From contig JBBSHJ010000004.1 in assembly GCA_038253135.1 (NCBI GenBank), positions 1-64,000 of the forward strand: a stretch of 64,000 bases of DNA. Direction: 5' to 3'. Below are positions 8,540-16,968 of this stretch, in pieces; position 1 is the stretch's first letter, and every line of letters begins with the position of its first letter. The notes under the pieces are model-generated. The model saw nothing but the letters and a program-made list of their open reading frames with translations, was not told the DNA's origin and made no database searches. The position numbers were made by a program, and so were the translations under genes. This DNA is from JBBSHJ01 sp038253135 (GTDB lineage Bacteria > Actinomycetota > Actinomycetes > Mycobacteriales > QHCD01).

Positions 8540-9082
8540 TCACGCCACGACGACCGTGAGGCTCGGGCTGGTGACCCATTTCGGGCACACCGCGCCGGCC
8601 GCGCACTTGGGGCGCACCAACGCGTCGATCGTCGTCGTACCGGCGGACTGCGCGACGTACCGCACCGTCGGCGGGGTGCCGCACACGACCTTGAGCACGG
8701 CGGAACCGCTTCCCGGACGGCAGGTGCGCCCCGATCCCGTACCCAGATCGGCCGTGACCGATTTCGCCACCTCGATCGTCAAGCGCTGACCGACCCGCAA
8801 CCGCACCGACCGCGGCCGAAATGTCGTCGCCAGCTTGACGGTGACCGCGGCGGGACTCGGCGAGCTGCCCGTTCCCGTCGACCCCGTTCCCGTCGACCCG
8901 CTGACCGTCGGTGCGGTGCGGTGCGGGCTGGTGGGTGCCGGTGCGGAGGGGACCCCCGACGCACTCGCGCCGCTCGTCGTACCAGCCGCGTTGCTATCTG
9001 AGTTGCGGCGTGCGCACGCGCTGGCACCGATCAGGACGCCAACCGCGAGCAGCCCTGCCAGCGTGGCGCGCCGCACGCTCAT
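8540..9082 (-). CDS. Secreted lipoprotein of unknown function
   Basis: A 180-residue protein. MSVRRATLAGLLAVGVLIGASAC is a lipoprotein signal with lipobox GASA|C (Cys23). A Ser/Thr/Pro/Gly-rich linker (about 30-75) leads to a small all-beta-looking domain of about 100 residues with four further Cys that could form two disulfides, and VRLRVGQRLTIEV typical of cupredoxin-like or immunoglobulin-like modules. I do not recognise the family. It is divergent from the epimerase gene at 9190, sharing a 107-base promoter region. Confidence 0.7.
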   Translation of the reverse strand: MSVRRATLAGLLAVGVLIGASACARRNSDSNAAGTTSGASASGVPSAPAPTSPHRTAPTVSGSTGTGSTGTGSSPSPAAVTVKLATTFRPRSVRLRVGQRLTIEVAKSVTADLGTGSGRTCRPGSGSAVLKVVCGTPPTVRYVAQSAGTTTIDALVRPKCAAGAVCPKWVTSPSLTVVVA

Positions 9083-9189
9083 CGTCCCAGGTCCTCCCGC
9101 TCTCGCCCGACTCGTGGCAAATTAGACGCGCGAGTCGGACGCGTGGATGACGAAACCAGCCGGCAATCAGCATCCGGTAACGTCGGCGC

Positions 9190-9816
9190 GTGCGATCGCG
9201 TGCCCTCACCGTGTCCGGAGCGTGGCACTTCGCGCCTGACGTGCACTCGGACAGCCGAGGATTCTTCACCAATTGGTACGTCGCCGCGCAGGTCGCCGCC
9301 GCCGTCGGCCATCCGCTGTCGCTGGCGCAGACCAATCACAGCGTCTCCCGCCGGGGCGTCGTCCGGGGCGTGCATTTCGCCGCGGTACCACCCGGGCAGG
9401 CGAAATACGTCTACTGCCCGCGGGGTGCGATGCTCGATTTCGTCGTCGACATCCGGGTCGGCTCACCGACCTTCGGGGAGTACGACGTCGTGCGTCTCGA
9501 CGAGCGCGAGTGCCAGAGCGTCTACCTCGCCGAGGGACTCGGGCACGTCGTCTTCGCGCTCGAGGACGACACCGTCGCCTGCTACCTGTGCTCGACGGGA
9601 TACGTCCCGGCCCGCGAGCATGGACTCAACCCGCTCGACCCGGCGCTGCGGCTGCCGTTTCCGAGGGAGATCGAGCCGATCCTGTCCAAACGGGACACGC
9701 GGGCACCGTCGCTGCACGACGCCGCGGCGCAGGGTCTGCTTCCCGACTACTCCGCCTGCCGGCAGCGGTACGCCGAGCTGCGGGCACCGGACCCCGGCGA
9801 GACCGCGCATGGGTGA
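9190..9816 (+). CDS. dTDP-4-dehydrorhamnose 3,5-epimerase family protein (RmlC-like)
   Basis: A 208-residue cupin. DSRGFFTNWY, the QTNHSVSRRGVVRGVHF segment with the catalytic His, YVYCPRGAMLDFVVDIRVGSPTFG and the AEGLGHVVFAL strand are the standard RmlC blocks. RmlC epimerises dTDP-4-keto-6-deoxyglucose on the way to dTDP-rhamnose. No rmlA, rmlB or rmlD gene is nearby, so the protein could equally serve another deoxysugar. The start is GTG at 9190; the last eight bases overlap the phosphatase gene. Confidence 0.82.
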   Translation: MRSRALTVSGAWHFAPDVHSDSRGFFTNWYVAAQVAAAVGHPLSLAQTNHSVSRRGVVRGVHFAAVPPGQAKYVYCPRGAMLDFVVDIRVGSPTFGEYDVVRLDERECQSVYLAEGLGHVVFALEDDTVACYLCSTGYVPAREHGLNPLDPALRLPFPREIEPILSKRDTRAPSLHDAAAQGLLPDYSACRQRYAELRAPDPGETAHG

Positions 9817-10378
9817 GCTGGTGCTGGTCCGCCACGGCGAGACGCAATGGAGTCGCGCGGGCAAGCACACCAGCTGGACCGACCTGCCGTTGACGGACGT
9901 CGGCCGCGACCGGGCGCCGCGGCTGCGCAAGGCCCTTTCGGCACGGGGTTACGCGCTGGTGCTCGCCAGCCCGCGCCGCCGGGCGCGGGAGACGGCCGAG
10001 CTGGCCGGATTCGCGGCGTACACCGTCGAGGATGACGTCGCGGAGTGGAACTACGGCGACTACGAGGGCCGGACCACGGCCGAGATCCGGGTCGACCATC
10101 CGGGCTGGACGATCTGGACCGGGGACCCGCCCGGCGGCGAGACGGCCGAGCAGGTCGGCGCGCGGGCCGACCGGCTGCTCGGGCGGATCTCTGCCGCGAT
10201 GGGGCGGGGCGACGTGCTCGTCTTCGGCCACGGGCATTTCAGCCGGGTCCTGACGGCGCGCTATCTGCGCCTGCCTCCGACCGACGGCCGATTGGTGGTG
10301 CTCGACCCGGCCACCTTGTGCGTGCTCGGATCCGAGCACGACTACCCCGCGATCCGCACCTGGAACGCATCCGTCTGA
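9809..10378 (+). CDS. Histidine phosphatase family protein
   Basis: A 189-residue protein of the phosphoglycerate-mutase-like superfamily. LVLVRHGETQWS carries the RHG catalytic motif (His10), the Arg of LASPRRRARETAEL follows, Glu lies in EWNYGDYEGRTT, and FGHGHFSRVL supplies the second catalytic His. The length matches single-domain bacterial phosphatases acting on sugar phosphates or phospho-lipids. It overlaps the RmlC-like gene by eight bases (ATGGGTGA) and is followed after 15 bases by a GNAT gene. Confidence 0.85.
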   Translation: MGELVLVRHGETQWSRAGKHTSWTDLPLTDVGRDRAPRLRKALSARGYALVLASPRRRARETAELAGFAAYTVEDDVAEWNYGDYEGRTTAEIRVDHPGWTIWTGDPPGGETAEQVGARADRLLGRISAAMGRGDVLVFGHGHFSRVLTARYLRLPPTDGRLVVLDPATLCVLGSEHDYPAIRTWNASV

Positions 10379-10393
10379 CCGGCTGGAGAGCCC

Positions 10394-10894
10394 ATGAGCG
10401 AGCACCCGACGCCGGTGATCCGCCCGATCACCGAAGCCGACCTTCCCGGAGTCGTCGCGATGGTGCACCAGCTGGCGGCCTACGAGCGGGACGCCGACGC
10501 GTGCACGCTCACCGAGGGGCAGCTGCGGGCCGCGATCTTCGTGCCGAACGCGGCGCTCTACGGCCACGTCGGCGAGATCGACGGCGAGCTGGCCGGGATC
10601 TCGCTGTGGTTCCTGAGCTTTTCGACGTGGGAGGGCAAGCACGGCATCTACCTCGAGGACCTGTTCGTCTCCCCGGCCAAGCGCCGTTCAGGGGTCGGCC
10701 TCGCCCTGCTGCGCGAGCTCGCCAGCATCTGCGTCGCCCGGGACTACGGACGGCTGGAATGGTCCGTGCTCGACTGGAACACCCTCGCCCGCGGCTTCTA
10801 CCGCTCGCTCGGCGCGCACCCGATGGACGAATGGCATGTGTGGCGGTTGCACGGTGCGGCACTGGCCCGGCTGGAGGGCAATGCCCCGGACTAG
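10394..10894 (+). CDS. GNAT family N-acetyltransferase (SSAT-like)
   Basis: A 166-residue acetyltransferase. The acetyl-CoA binding block IYLEDLFVSPAKRRSGVGLALLREL has the R-x2-G-x-G/A loop as RRSGVG. The profile FSTWEGKHGIYLEDLFV followed by WSVLDWNTLARGFYRSLGA resembles the spermidine/diamine acetyltransferase subgroup, which acetylates primary amines. The substrate is unproven. GGAGAG lies seven bases before ATG at 10394. Confidence 0.8.
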   Translation: MSEHPTPVIRPITEADLPGVVAMVHQLAAYERDADACTLTEGQLRAAIFVPNAALYGHVGEIDGELAGISLWFLSFSTWEGKHGIYLEDLFVSPAKRRSGVGLALLRELASICVARDYGRLEWSVLDWNTLARGFYRSLGAHPMDEWHVWRLHGAALARLEGNAPD

Positions 10895-10900
10895 CGCAGC

Positions 10901-11329
10901 TCATCGCGCGTCGCGGAGCAGCGCGGCGCGCGATTCGGGCAGGGCGAGCAGGGCGAGCATCGCAATCGTCAGCACGAGGATCGGTACGCCGTAAGCGGTG
11001 CGGCCGGCCTGCACCCCGATGCTGAACCCGACCGGGATGAACACCAGCTGCAGCACCACGAGCGGTGTGCGCGCCCACAGACGCCGGGAGAGCACGGCGT
11101 ACGCGAGCCACCCGATCAGGCCGGCGCCCAGCAGCGCGAAGGCGGCCGCGCCGAGCGCGGCGGACGCATGTGTGGGGTGGTCCTCGACGGTGCCCTCGAG
11201 CAGGTAGCCGGCCGCCGCGAGCAGGGCGAGCGCCTCGAGCGTCGCGATCGCGAGCACGCCCTGCAAGGTCCAGGGGGCTGCCCTCACCACGCCCCAGCCG
11301 GCTCGGGCCGGGGCCGCGCCGTCCGTCAC
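10901..11329 (-). CDS. Small integral membrane protein, unknown
   Basis: A 142-residue protein with four predicted helices (about 18-38, 45-68, 78-98 and 105-125) and no recognised motif. The start GTG at 11329 was chosen because the longer frame runs across the divergent lipid-kinase start at 11400. A strongly Ala/Leu/Val composition and a short Arg-rich C-terminus are typical of uncharacterised actinobacterial membrane proteins. It converges on the GNAT gene with only six bases between stops. Confidence 0.6.
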   Translation of the reverse strand: MTDGAAPARAGWGVVRAAPWTLQGVLAIATLEALALLAAAGYLLEGTVEDHPTHASAALGAAAFALLGAGLIGWLAYAVLSRRLWARTPLVVLQLVFIPVGFSIGVQAGRTAYGVPILVLTIAMLALLALPESRAALLRDAR

Positions 11330-11399
11330 GTGACCGATGGTATCCGCGCCGGGCTCGGGCACTCGCGGCGGCGATCGCCTGCCTCGATAGGCTTTGACC

Positions 11400-12416
11400 G
11401 TGCGCGCGTTGGTGGTGGTCAACCCCCATGCGACCGCCACGTCCCGCCACCTGCGGGAGATCCTGCTCCAGGCGCTCGGCCGTGCGGCCTCCGTCGATGT
11501 CGCAGCGACGCACTACCGTGGGCACGGCATCGCCCTCGGCGCCCAGGCTCGGAACGACGGCGTGGACCTCGTCGTGACGCTCGGAGGGGACGGCACGGTC
11601 AACGAGGTCGTGAACGGCCTGCTCGGCGACGGGTCGCTGGCGGACGGACCCAGCGCGGACACCCGACCGCTGCCGACGTTCGCAGTCGTGCCCGGCGGGT
11701 CCGCCAACGTCTTCGTGCGAACGCTCGGCTTCTCCCGCGATCCGATCGCGGCATCGGCGCAGTTGCTCGAGTCCATCAGGCGAGACCGCACCCGTGCCAT
11801 CGGTCTGGGACGGGTCGGATCGCGCTGGTTCACCTTCAACGCCGGGTTCGGGTTCGACGCCGAGGTCATCGAGCGGGTGGAGCGCTACCGCAGCCAGGGC
11901 CGTGAGGCGTCCCCGGCGCTGTACGTCCAGGCGGCGCTCGCCCAGTTCGCCCGGGCCAGGGACCGCCGCTACCCGTCGGTCACCCTCACCGGCGGGCCCG
12001 GCGGCCCGGTCGGCGGGCTGTTCTTCGGCATCGTCGCCAACGCCGCGCCGTGGACCTACCTGGGCCCGCGGCCGGTCAACCTGCTCCCCCGCGCCTCGTT
12101 CGATACCGGCCTCGACCTGCTCGCGCCGCGCTCGATGCGCACCTCGACGCTGGCCAGGGTGGCCGCGCGCGCCGCGATCGCCGCGCGGCCGAGCGGCCGG
12201 CCGCGGCACTCGATGCTGGAGCTGCACGATCTCGACGAGTTCACGCTGACCTCGACCGTGCCGCTGCCGGTCCAGGTCGACGGTGATTTCCTCGGCCGGC
12301 ACTCGACCGCGACATTCACCGCCCAGTCGCGAGCGATCACGGTTCTGGCGGGACCGCGCGGCGCGGCACCCCTGCGGCTGTCCGCGCCGCGCCGAAGGAT
12401 CCTCAAGGCCAGGTAA
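11400..12416 (+). CDS. Diacylglycerol kinase family lipid kinase
   Basis: A 338-residue protein. VVVNPHA at the N-terminus, VTLGGDGTVNEVVNGL (the GGDGT nucleotide motif, about residues 59-74) and VPGGSANVFVRTLG (about 97-110) identify the DAG/sphingosine-kinase catalytic domain. The beta-rich C-terminal lipid-binding domain includes PVQVDGDFLG. These enzymes phosphorylate diacylglycerol or related lipids at the inner face of the membrane. GTG at 11400 is taken as start. It ends 172 bases before the CRP-type sites in front of whiB1. Confidence 0.86.
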   Translation: MRALVVVNPHATATSRHLREILLQALGRAASVDVAATHYRGHGIALGAQARNDGVDLVVTLGGDGTVNEVVNGLLGDGSLADGPSADTRPLPTFAVVPGGSANVFVRTLGFSRDPIAASAQLLESIRRDRTRAIGLGRVGSRWFTFNAGFGFDAEVIERVERYRSQGREASPALYVQAALAQFARARDRRYPSVTLTGGPGGPVGGLFFGIVANAAPWTYLGPRPVNLLPRASFDTGLDLLAPRSMRTSTLARVAARAAIAARPSGRPRHSMLELHDLDEFTLTSTVPLPVQVDGDFLGRHSTATFTAQSRAITVLAGPRGAAPLRLSAPRRRILKAR

Positions 12417-12587
12417 AGCACCAGCAGTACGCCGCCCAACGGGCTGGCACCTTCGGGCAAGGCTCCCGGCACGGCTGGTGGCACGGTCGGTGCGGGGGTC
12501 TTGCAACCGCGCCGGTTCGGATGCAACAGTTTGCCGTCGGAAGCTCACCCGGCCGCGATCCGCGGCCCGGGCGCGACCGGCCGTTAC

Positions 12588-12603
12588 GGTGAGCTATCTC
12601 ACC
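12588..12603. promoter_or_regulatory. CRP-type operator, upstream site
   Basis: GGTGAGCTATCTCACC is a palindrome of the CRP form GTGA-N6-TCAC. On the other strand it reads GGTGAGATAGCTCACC, close to the CRP site I recall upstream of M. tuberculosis whiB1 (AGTGAGATAGCCCACG). The position upstream of the probable -35 fits an activator. Confidence 0.7.
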
Positions 12604-12647
12604 TGAAGGGCCCGAAACCTGCCGGACACCTTGACATCCACCCGGCT

Positions 12648-12663
12648 CGTGAAAGTATTCACA
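12648..12663. promoter_or_regulatory. CRP-type operator, downstream site
   Basis: CGTGAAAGTATTCACA is a second GTGA-N6-TCAC palindrome, 60 bases after the first and directly behind TTGACA (12631-12636). Its place over the likely -10 and start region suggests a repressing or modulating role. The two-site layout parallels the dual CRP control reported for whiB1 in mycobacteria, though the spacing differs. Confidence 0.6.
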
Positions 12664-12720
12664 AGCAAAGGCGGGCAACCGCCGGAGAGACATAAGCGGT
12701 TCATTGTTCGTTGGCCGGGG

Positions 12721-12750
12721 CATGTTCTCCACACTCGTGTGGGGAACATG
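12721..12750 (+). promoter_or_regulatory. Strong hairpin in the whiB1 leader
   Basis: CATGTTCTCCACAC and GTGTGGGGAACATG flank a TC dinucleotide; every position pairs in RNA, with one U-G pair. Short outer arms GGCC at 12713-12716 and again about 12754-12757 could extend it. It sits about 190 bases before the whiB1 start with no T-run, so it is either an RNA element or a palindromic protein site. Confidence 0.5.
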
Positions 12751-12940
12751 AACGGGCCAGAAACACTGGTGACCTGCATCGAGCTGAGCAGCCCGCTGCG
12801 ATCGGGGCGCCGTACCGCGAAGCACCCGACCGACCGCAGGACCCACACGAGAGCCACAAACCCCAGACCACAGACCGCCGCAGACACGTAACCCACACCA
12901 CATACCCCAAGAAAAATTGACACAGAGGAGATGGCTAGAG

Positions 12941-13192
12941 ATGGATTGGCGCCACCGCGCCCTGTGCCGCGACGAAGATCCCGAGCTCTTCTTCCCGATC
13001 GGCAACACCGGGCCAGCTCTCATGCAGATCGAGCAGGCGAAAGCAGTCTGCCGCCGTTGTCCCGTCACCGAGCAGTGCCTGTCCTGGGCTCTCGAGAGCG
13101 GGCAGGACGCCGGCGTCTGGGGCGCGATGAGCGAAGACGAGCGCCGCGCCCTCAAGCGTCGTCGCGCCCGCGCCCGTGCCCGCGCCTCCTGA
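12941..13192 (+). CDS. whiB1: WhiB1-type iron-sulfur transcription factor
   Basis: An 83-residue Wbl protein. Cys9, Cys37, Cys40 and Cys46 are at the positions of WhiB1 and ligate a [4Fe-4S] cluster; GVWGAM (about 62-67) is the Wbl turn that contacts the sigma factor, and an Arg/Lys-rich tail binds DNA. In mycobacteria WhiB1 is essential and nitric-oxide sensitive, working with the housekeeping sigma factor. I chose ATG at 12941, which gives the conserved MDWRHRALCRDEDPELFF start, rather than the frame opening at 12917. It converges on pdtaS, as in M. tuberculosis. Confidence 0.93.
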   Translation: MDWRHRALCRDEDPELFFPIGNTGPALMQIEQAKAVCRRCPVTEQCLSWALESGQDAGVWGAMSEDERRALKRRRARARARAS

Positions 13193-13237
13193 CCCATCCG
13201 CGTTCTCGCGCCGACCGGATCGGCACCGGCTCACCCG

Positions 13238-13271
13238 AACGGCCCGGACCTGAAACCGGTTCGGGCCGTTT
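13238..13271. terminator. Hairpin between converging whiB1 and pdtaS
   Basis: AACGGCCCG (13238-13246) pairs with CGGGCCGTT (13262-13270) around a 15-base loop, between the stops of whiB1 and the opposing pdtaS. There is only a short T stretch. A bidirectional terminator is the likely role. Confidence 0.6.
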
Positions 13272-13307
13272 CGTGTCGTACGCCGAGCGGCGAGCGACCG
13301 CGTCGGC

Positions 13308-14789
13308 TCAGCGGAGCAGCGGCAGCCGCAGGCGTGCCTCGGTGCCCCCGGGCCGATCACCGCCCGGAGCGCTCGCCAGCTCGATCCGCCCGCGCAGCTC
13401 GGACCCGACCAGGGTCCGCACGATCTGCAGCCCGAGCCGATCACTGCTGGCCAGGTCGAAGCCGTCCGGGAGGCCGGTCCCGTCGTCGGCGACCAGGACT
13501 CCGAGCTCGTGGTCGAGACGGTCCGCCCTGACCAGCACGGTTCCGCCTTCCGTCCCGACAAAGGCATGCTCCACCGCGTTCTGCATCAGCTCGGTCAGCA
13601 CCATGGCCAGCGGAGTCGCGATGTCCCCCGGCAGCTCACCGAACGCGCCCTCGCGCCGGAACACGACCGTCGATTCCGGAGCCGCCACCTCGGCGACCAT
13701 GCTCAGCAGCCGGTCCAGGATCGCATCGAAGTCGACCTGGTCGCCGATCGCAAGCGCCAGCGTCTCGTGCACGACGGCGATCGAGCTGACCCGGCGTACC
13801 GACTCCTGCAGCGCCAGCCGCGCGTCGTCGCCCCCGACCCGGCGGGCCTGGAGCCGCAGCAGCGCCGCGACCGTCTGCAGGTTGTTCTTGACCCGATGGT
13901 GGATCTCGCGGATCGTGGCGTCCTTGCCGGAGAGCTCGCGATCGCGCGAGCGCAAGTCGGTCACGTCGCGGATCAGCACCAGCGCACCCTCCCGGCGGCC
14001 GCCCGGCCGCAGCGGCAACGCCCGCACCAGGATCGTCACCCCGTGCGCGTCCATCTCGAGGCGGCCGGGAGATCCTCCCCGCAGGGCCGACCGGATCGCG
14101 GCCGAAACCAGGCCCGCCTCGAACGAATCGGGCGCGAGCGCCTCGGTCAGGCTCGGCAGGCGCTGGCCGAGGACGTCCCCGGCGACTCCGAGCCGGCGGT
14201 ACGCCGACAGCGCGTTCGGGCTGGCGTAGGTCACCGTCCCGCGACCGTCCAGCCGGAGCAGGCCGTCCCCGACCCGGGGCTCGCCCTGCTGCCCGGCGTC
14301 GCCGTCACCCGGCGGAAACCGGCCCTCGGCGATCATCTGACACAACTCCGCGGCTCCCTGCAGGTAGGCGAGCTCGAGCGCCGAGGGTGACCGGGCCGCG
14401 GCGAGGTTGGTGTCGCGGGACAACACGCCGACGACGGACCCGCCGCGGCGGATCGGGATCCCCTCCCGCCGTACCGGTAGATCGCCCTGCCAGTCGGGGT
14501 CGGTCTCGCGGCAGATGCGCCGCTCGCGCAGCGCTACCGCCAGGTGCAGCTCGGCGTCGAACGGCTGCCGTACGCCGACGAGGTCGTCATCGTGCGCGGT
14601 CGGGCCCGTCGTCGGGCGGGTCTGTGCGACGCACAGCAGGTCCCCCTCCGTCGTGACACACCACATCAGCAGGTCGGCGAAGGACAGGTCCGCGAGCAGT
14701 TGCCAGTCGCCGACCAGCAACTGCAGGTGGCCGATCTCGCCGGGCCGCAGCGCGGTATGGGCCTCGAGCAGGTCCGAGAGGGTGGACAC
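13308..14789 (-). CDS. pdtaS: Two-component sensor histidine kinase PdtaS
   Basis: A 493-residue soluble kinase of the HisKA_2 type. Residues 1-140 form the N-terminal GAF-like domain starting VSTLSDLLEAHTALRPGEIG; a PAS-like domain follows (about 180-280). The phospho-acceptor His is in EIHHRVKNNLQTVAALLRLQ (about 295-314) and the ATPase has Asn in ELMQNAVEHAF, DDGTGLPDGF and LGLQIVRTL. In mycobacteria PdtaS phosphorylates the antiterminator-type regulator PdtaR, which is not in this window. GTG at 14789 lies four bases after the murQ stop, so the kinase is probably translated with murQ and the SIS gene. Confidence 0.9.
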   Translation of the reverse strand: MSTLSDLLEAHTALRPGEIGHLQLLVGDWQLLADLSFADLLMWCVTTEGDLLCVAQTRPTTGPTAHDDDLVGVRQPFDAELHLAVALRERRICRETDPDWQGDLPVRREGIPIRRGGSVVGVLSRDTNLAAARSPSALELAYLQGAAELCQMIAEGRFPPGDGDAGQQGEPRVGDGLLRLDGRGTVTYASPNALSAYRRLGVAGDVLGQRLPSLTEALAPDSFEAGLVSAAIRSALRGGSPGRLEMDAHGVTILVRALPLRPGGRREGALVLIRDVTDLRSRDRELSGKDATIREIHHRVKNNLQTVAALLRLQARRVGGDDARLALQESVRRVSSIAVVHETLALAIGDQVDFDAILDRLLSMVAEVAAPESTVVFRREGAFGELPGDIATPLAMVLTELMQNAVEHAFVGTEGGTVLVRADRLDHELGVLVADDGTGLPDGFDLASSDRLGLQIVRTLVGSELRGRIELASAPGGDRPGGTEARLRLPLLR

Positions 14790-14793
14790 CGCG

Positions 14794-15768
14794 TCAGACC
14801 GGCGCGTCCGGCGCGCCCTCCGCCGCGGCGAGCGCCTCGCGGAGGCTCGCGAAGCGGGCGGACACGAGGGCCGCCTGCTCGACCGGGAGCCCGGCAACGA
14901 GGTGGATGACGGCCGCCCGGATGTTGCCGTCGGCGGCGGTGAGGGCCAGGTTGGCCGCCGCGTCGTCCGTGCCGGCGGCCTGGGCGACAATCCGGCGCGC
15001 CCTGACCCGCAGCTTCTCGTTGGTCGGGCGGACGTCGACCATGAGATCGCCGTACGTCTTCCCGGCCTTGATCATCGCGACCGTGGAGATCGTGTTCAGG
15101 ACGAGCTTCTGCGCGGTGCCGGCCTTCAGGCGGGTCGAGCCGGATACGAATTCCGGCCCGACGACCACCTCGACCGCGATGTCGGCCGCGGCGGCGAGCT
15201 GGGACCCGCGGTTGCACACAACCGCTCCCGTGGTGGCTCCACGGGCATGGGCGGCGCGCACGGCCGCGATCGTGTACGGCGTCCGGCCGCTCGCCGCGAT
15301 TCCGATCAGGACGTCCGTGGGGCCGATGTCGAGATCGGAAGCGATCGCGGCGCCGGCGCTGACGTCGTCCTCGACGTCCTCGCGGGCCTCCGACGCCGCG
15401 GCCGCGCCACCCGCGATCACCGCCATCGCGCGGTGCGCGTCGATCCCGAACGTCGGCGGCAGCTCGGCCGCGTCCTGCTGGCCGACGCGCCCCGCCGTAC
15501 CTGCACCGGCGTAGATGAGCCGGCCGGTGCCGGCGAGACCGGCCGCCACCGCGTCGGCGAGCCGCGCGATCTCGGGAGCGGCCCGGCGTACCGCCGCCGC
15601 GACACTCGCGTCCTCATCGTTCATCGCCAGGACCAGCCCGAGCGTGTCCCGGATGTCGAGGTCGGCGCGCGATCCGTCTCGCCCCTCGGTGTCGAGACCG
15701 TCCAGCATCGCGCCGATGGGAGGGCCGCCCGCGCGAGGAGGACTGGTACGCCGGTGCGCCGCGGTCAC
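14794..15768 (-). CDS. murQ: N-acetylmuramic acid 6-phosphate etherase
   Basis: A 324-residue SIS-domain lyase that cleaves the lactyl ether of MurNAc-6-P to GlcNAc-6-P plus lactate during peptidoglycan recycling. YAGAGTAGRVGQQDAAELPPTFG (about 87-109) is the MurQ signature with the catalytic Glu, though family members more often read GTSGRLG. GIAASGRTPY and MVDVRPTNEKL are further family blocks. Its GTG overlaps the stop of the upstream SIS gene and it ends four bases before pdtaS. No murP transporter or MurNAc kinase is present nearby. Confidence 0.88.
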   Translation of the reverse strand: MTAAHRRTSPPRAGGPPIGAMLDGLDTEGRDGSRADLDIRDTLGLVLAMNDEDASVAAAVRRAAPEIARLADAVAAGLAGTGRLIYAGAGTAGRVGQQDAAELPPTFGIDAHRAMAVIAGGAAAASEAREDVEDDVSAGAAIASDLDIGPTDVLIGIAASGRTPYTIAAVRAAHARGATTGAVVCNRGSQLAAAADIAVEVVVGPEFVSGSTRLKAGTAQKLVLNTISTVAMIKAGKTYGDLMVDVRPTNEKLRVRARRIVAQAAGTDDAAANLALTAADGNIRAAVIHLVAGLPVEQAALVSARFASLREALAAAEGAPDAPV

Positions 15769-16859
15769 CAGGTCTCCGTCACCTTGCGCAGGCCGCGCGG
15801 CGCATCCGGATTGCCACCCCGGAGCACGGCCAGATCCCGCGAGAGCAATTGCATCGGCAGGATCTCCAGCAGCGGGGACAGCTCCTCGGCCACGACCGGC
15901 AGCGCGATCCGCGCCGCGCCCCGACCGTCGGCACCCGCGGCCGGACTGCCGCCGACGAACAGCACGTCGCCACCGCCGGCGACCAGCCGTTCGACTACCG
16001 GCGCCATCGCCTCACCGCCCCGACCGGGCGGGATCACCGTGATGACGGGCATCTCCTGGTCGACCACGGCCAGCGGCCCGTGCAGCAGGTCGGCTCCGGA
16101 GAAGGCCTGCGCCGACAGATAGCAGGTCTCCATCAGCTTCAACGCCGTCTCTCGTGCCGTCGGGTAGGAATAGCCGCGGCCGGTCACGATCATGCGCTCG
16201 GCGAACCGGTAGCGCGGTGCGATCGTGGTGACCGTGGACGCGCTGGATACGAGCAGATCGGCAGCCAGCCCGGGAATGTCCTGGGCAGCGCTCATCGCGC
16301 CGGCGGCACTGCCCTCGCGCGTGGCCTCGAGCAAGAGGTAGAGCGCCAGCAGCTCGGCGGTGTAGGTCTTCGTCGCGGCGATCGCGCGCTCGTGCCCGGC
16401 GCGAACATCGACATGGGCGTGCGCGAGCTCGGCCAGCGCGGACGAGGCGTAGTTGGTCACCGCCACGGTGTGCGCCCCGCACTCGCGGGCCGCCTGCAGG
16501 GAGCCGACGAGATCCGGCGAGCCGCCGGACTGGCTGATCGCAATCGCCAGGACGTCCCGCAGGTCCGGACGGGATCCGTAGACGGTCAGCGTGGACGGTG
16601 AGGCGAGCCCGACCGGCAGGCCGAGCCGGATCTCCAGCAGATACTTCGCGTAAAGCGCCGCATGGTCCGACGTACCCCTTGCGATGAGCAGCACGAACCG
16701 CGGCGAGCGCGCCCGGATCTGCCGCGCGACCGCGTCGATCTCGTCCCTGCCGTCGGCGAGCAGACCGGCCAGCACGTCCGGCTGCTCGGCGATGTCCAGC
16801 CCCATCTGGCTTCCCGCCGGCGCTGGGTCGATGCTCGCTCCGTCGTCGGTCAACGACAT
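15765..16859 (-). CDS. SIS-domain aminosugar deaminase/isomerase (GlmS C-terminal-like)
   Basis: A 364-residue protein made of two SIS domains (about 30-170 and 200-340), equal to the isomerase half of GlmS without the glutaminase. ARGTSDHAALYAKYLLE is the first sugar-phosphate loop, ISQSGGSPDLV the second, and TKTYTAELLALYLLLEA follows. Such proteins deaminate or isomerise glucosamine-6-phosphate. Placed first in an operon with murQ, it may process GlcN-6-P from recycled wall sugar. A 109-base gap to the divergent GNAT gene should hold the promoter. Confidence 0.82.
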   Translation of the reverse strand: MSLTDDGASIDPAPAGSQMGLDIAEQPDVLAGLLADGRDEIDAVARQIRARSPRFVLLIARGTSDHAALYAKYLLEIRLGLPVGLASPSTLTVYGSRPDLRDVLAIAISQSGGSPDLVGSLQAARECGAHTVAVTNYASSALAELAHAHVDVRAGHERAIAATKTYTAELLALYLLLEATREGSAAGAMSAAQDIPGLAADLLVSSASTVTTIAPRYRFAERMIVTGRGYSYPTARETALKLMETCYLSAQAFSGADLLHGPLAVVDQEMPVITVIPPGRGGEAMAPVVERLVAGGGDVLFVGGSPAAGADGRGAARIALPVVAEELSPLLEILPMQLLSRDLAVLRGGNPDAPRGLRKVTETW

Positions 16860-16968
16860 TCCTGGTCGACCGTTACCGTCGCGGAACCTTCAGTCATGCG
16901 CACATTCTGTCGTACCGGCGGATCGGGCGCTTGATCTGTGGTCAGTACGGTGTCGGATACTTGGGCCC

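Larger units (their letters stand above)
12417..12940 (+). promoter_or_regulatory. Long regulatory region of whiB1
   Basis: This 524-base gap before whiB1 holds no convincing gene. It contains two GTGA-N6-TCAC palindromes (12588-12603 and 12648-12663), a TTGACA at 12631-12636, and a 14-base-pair hairpin at 12721-12750. The GAGGAG ribosome site at 12925-12930 belongs to the WhiB start at 12941. The start of transcription cannot be read directly; if it lies just after 12663, the leader RNA would be about 270 bases. Confidence 0.6.
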
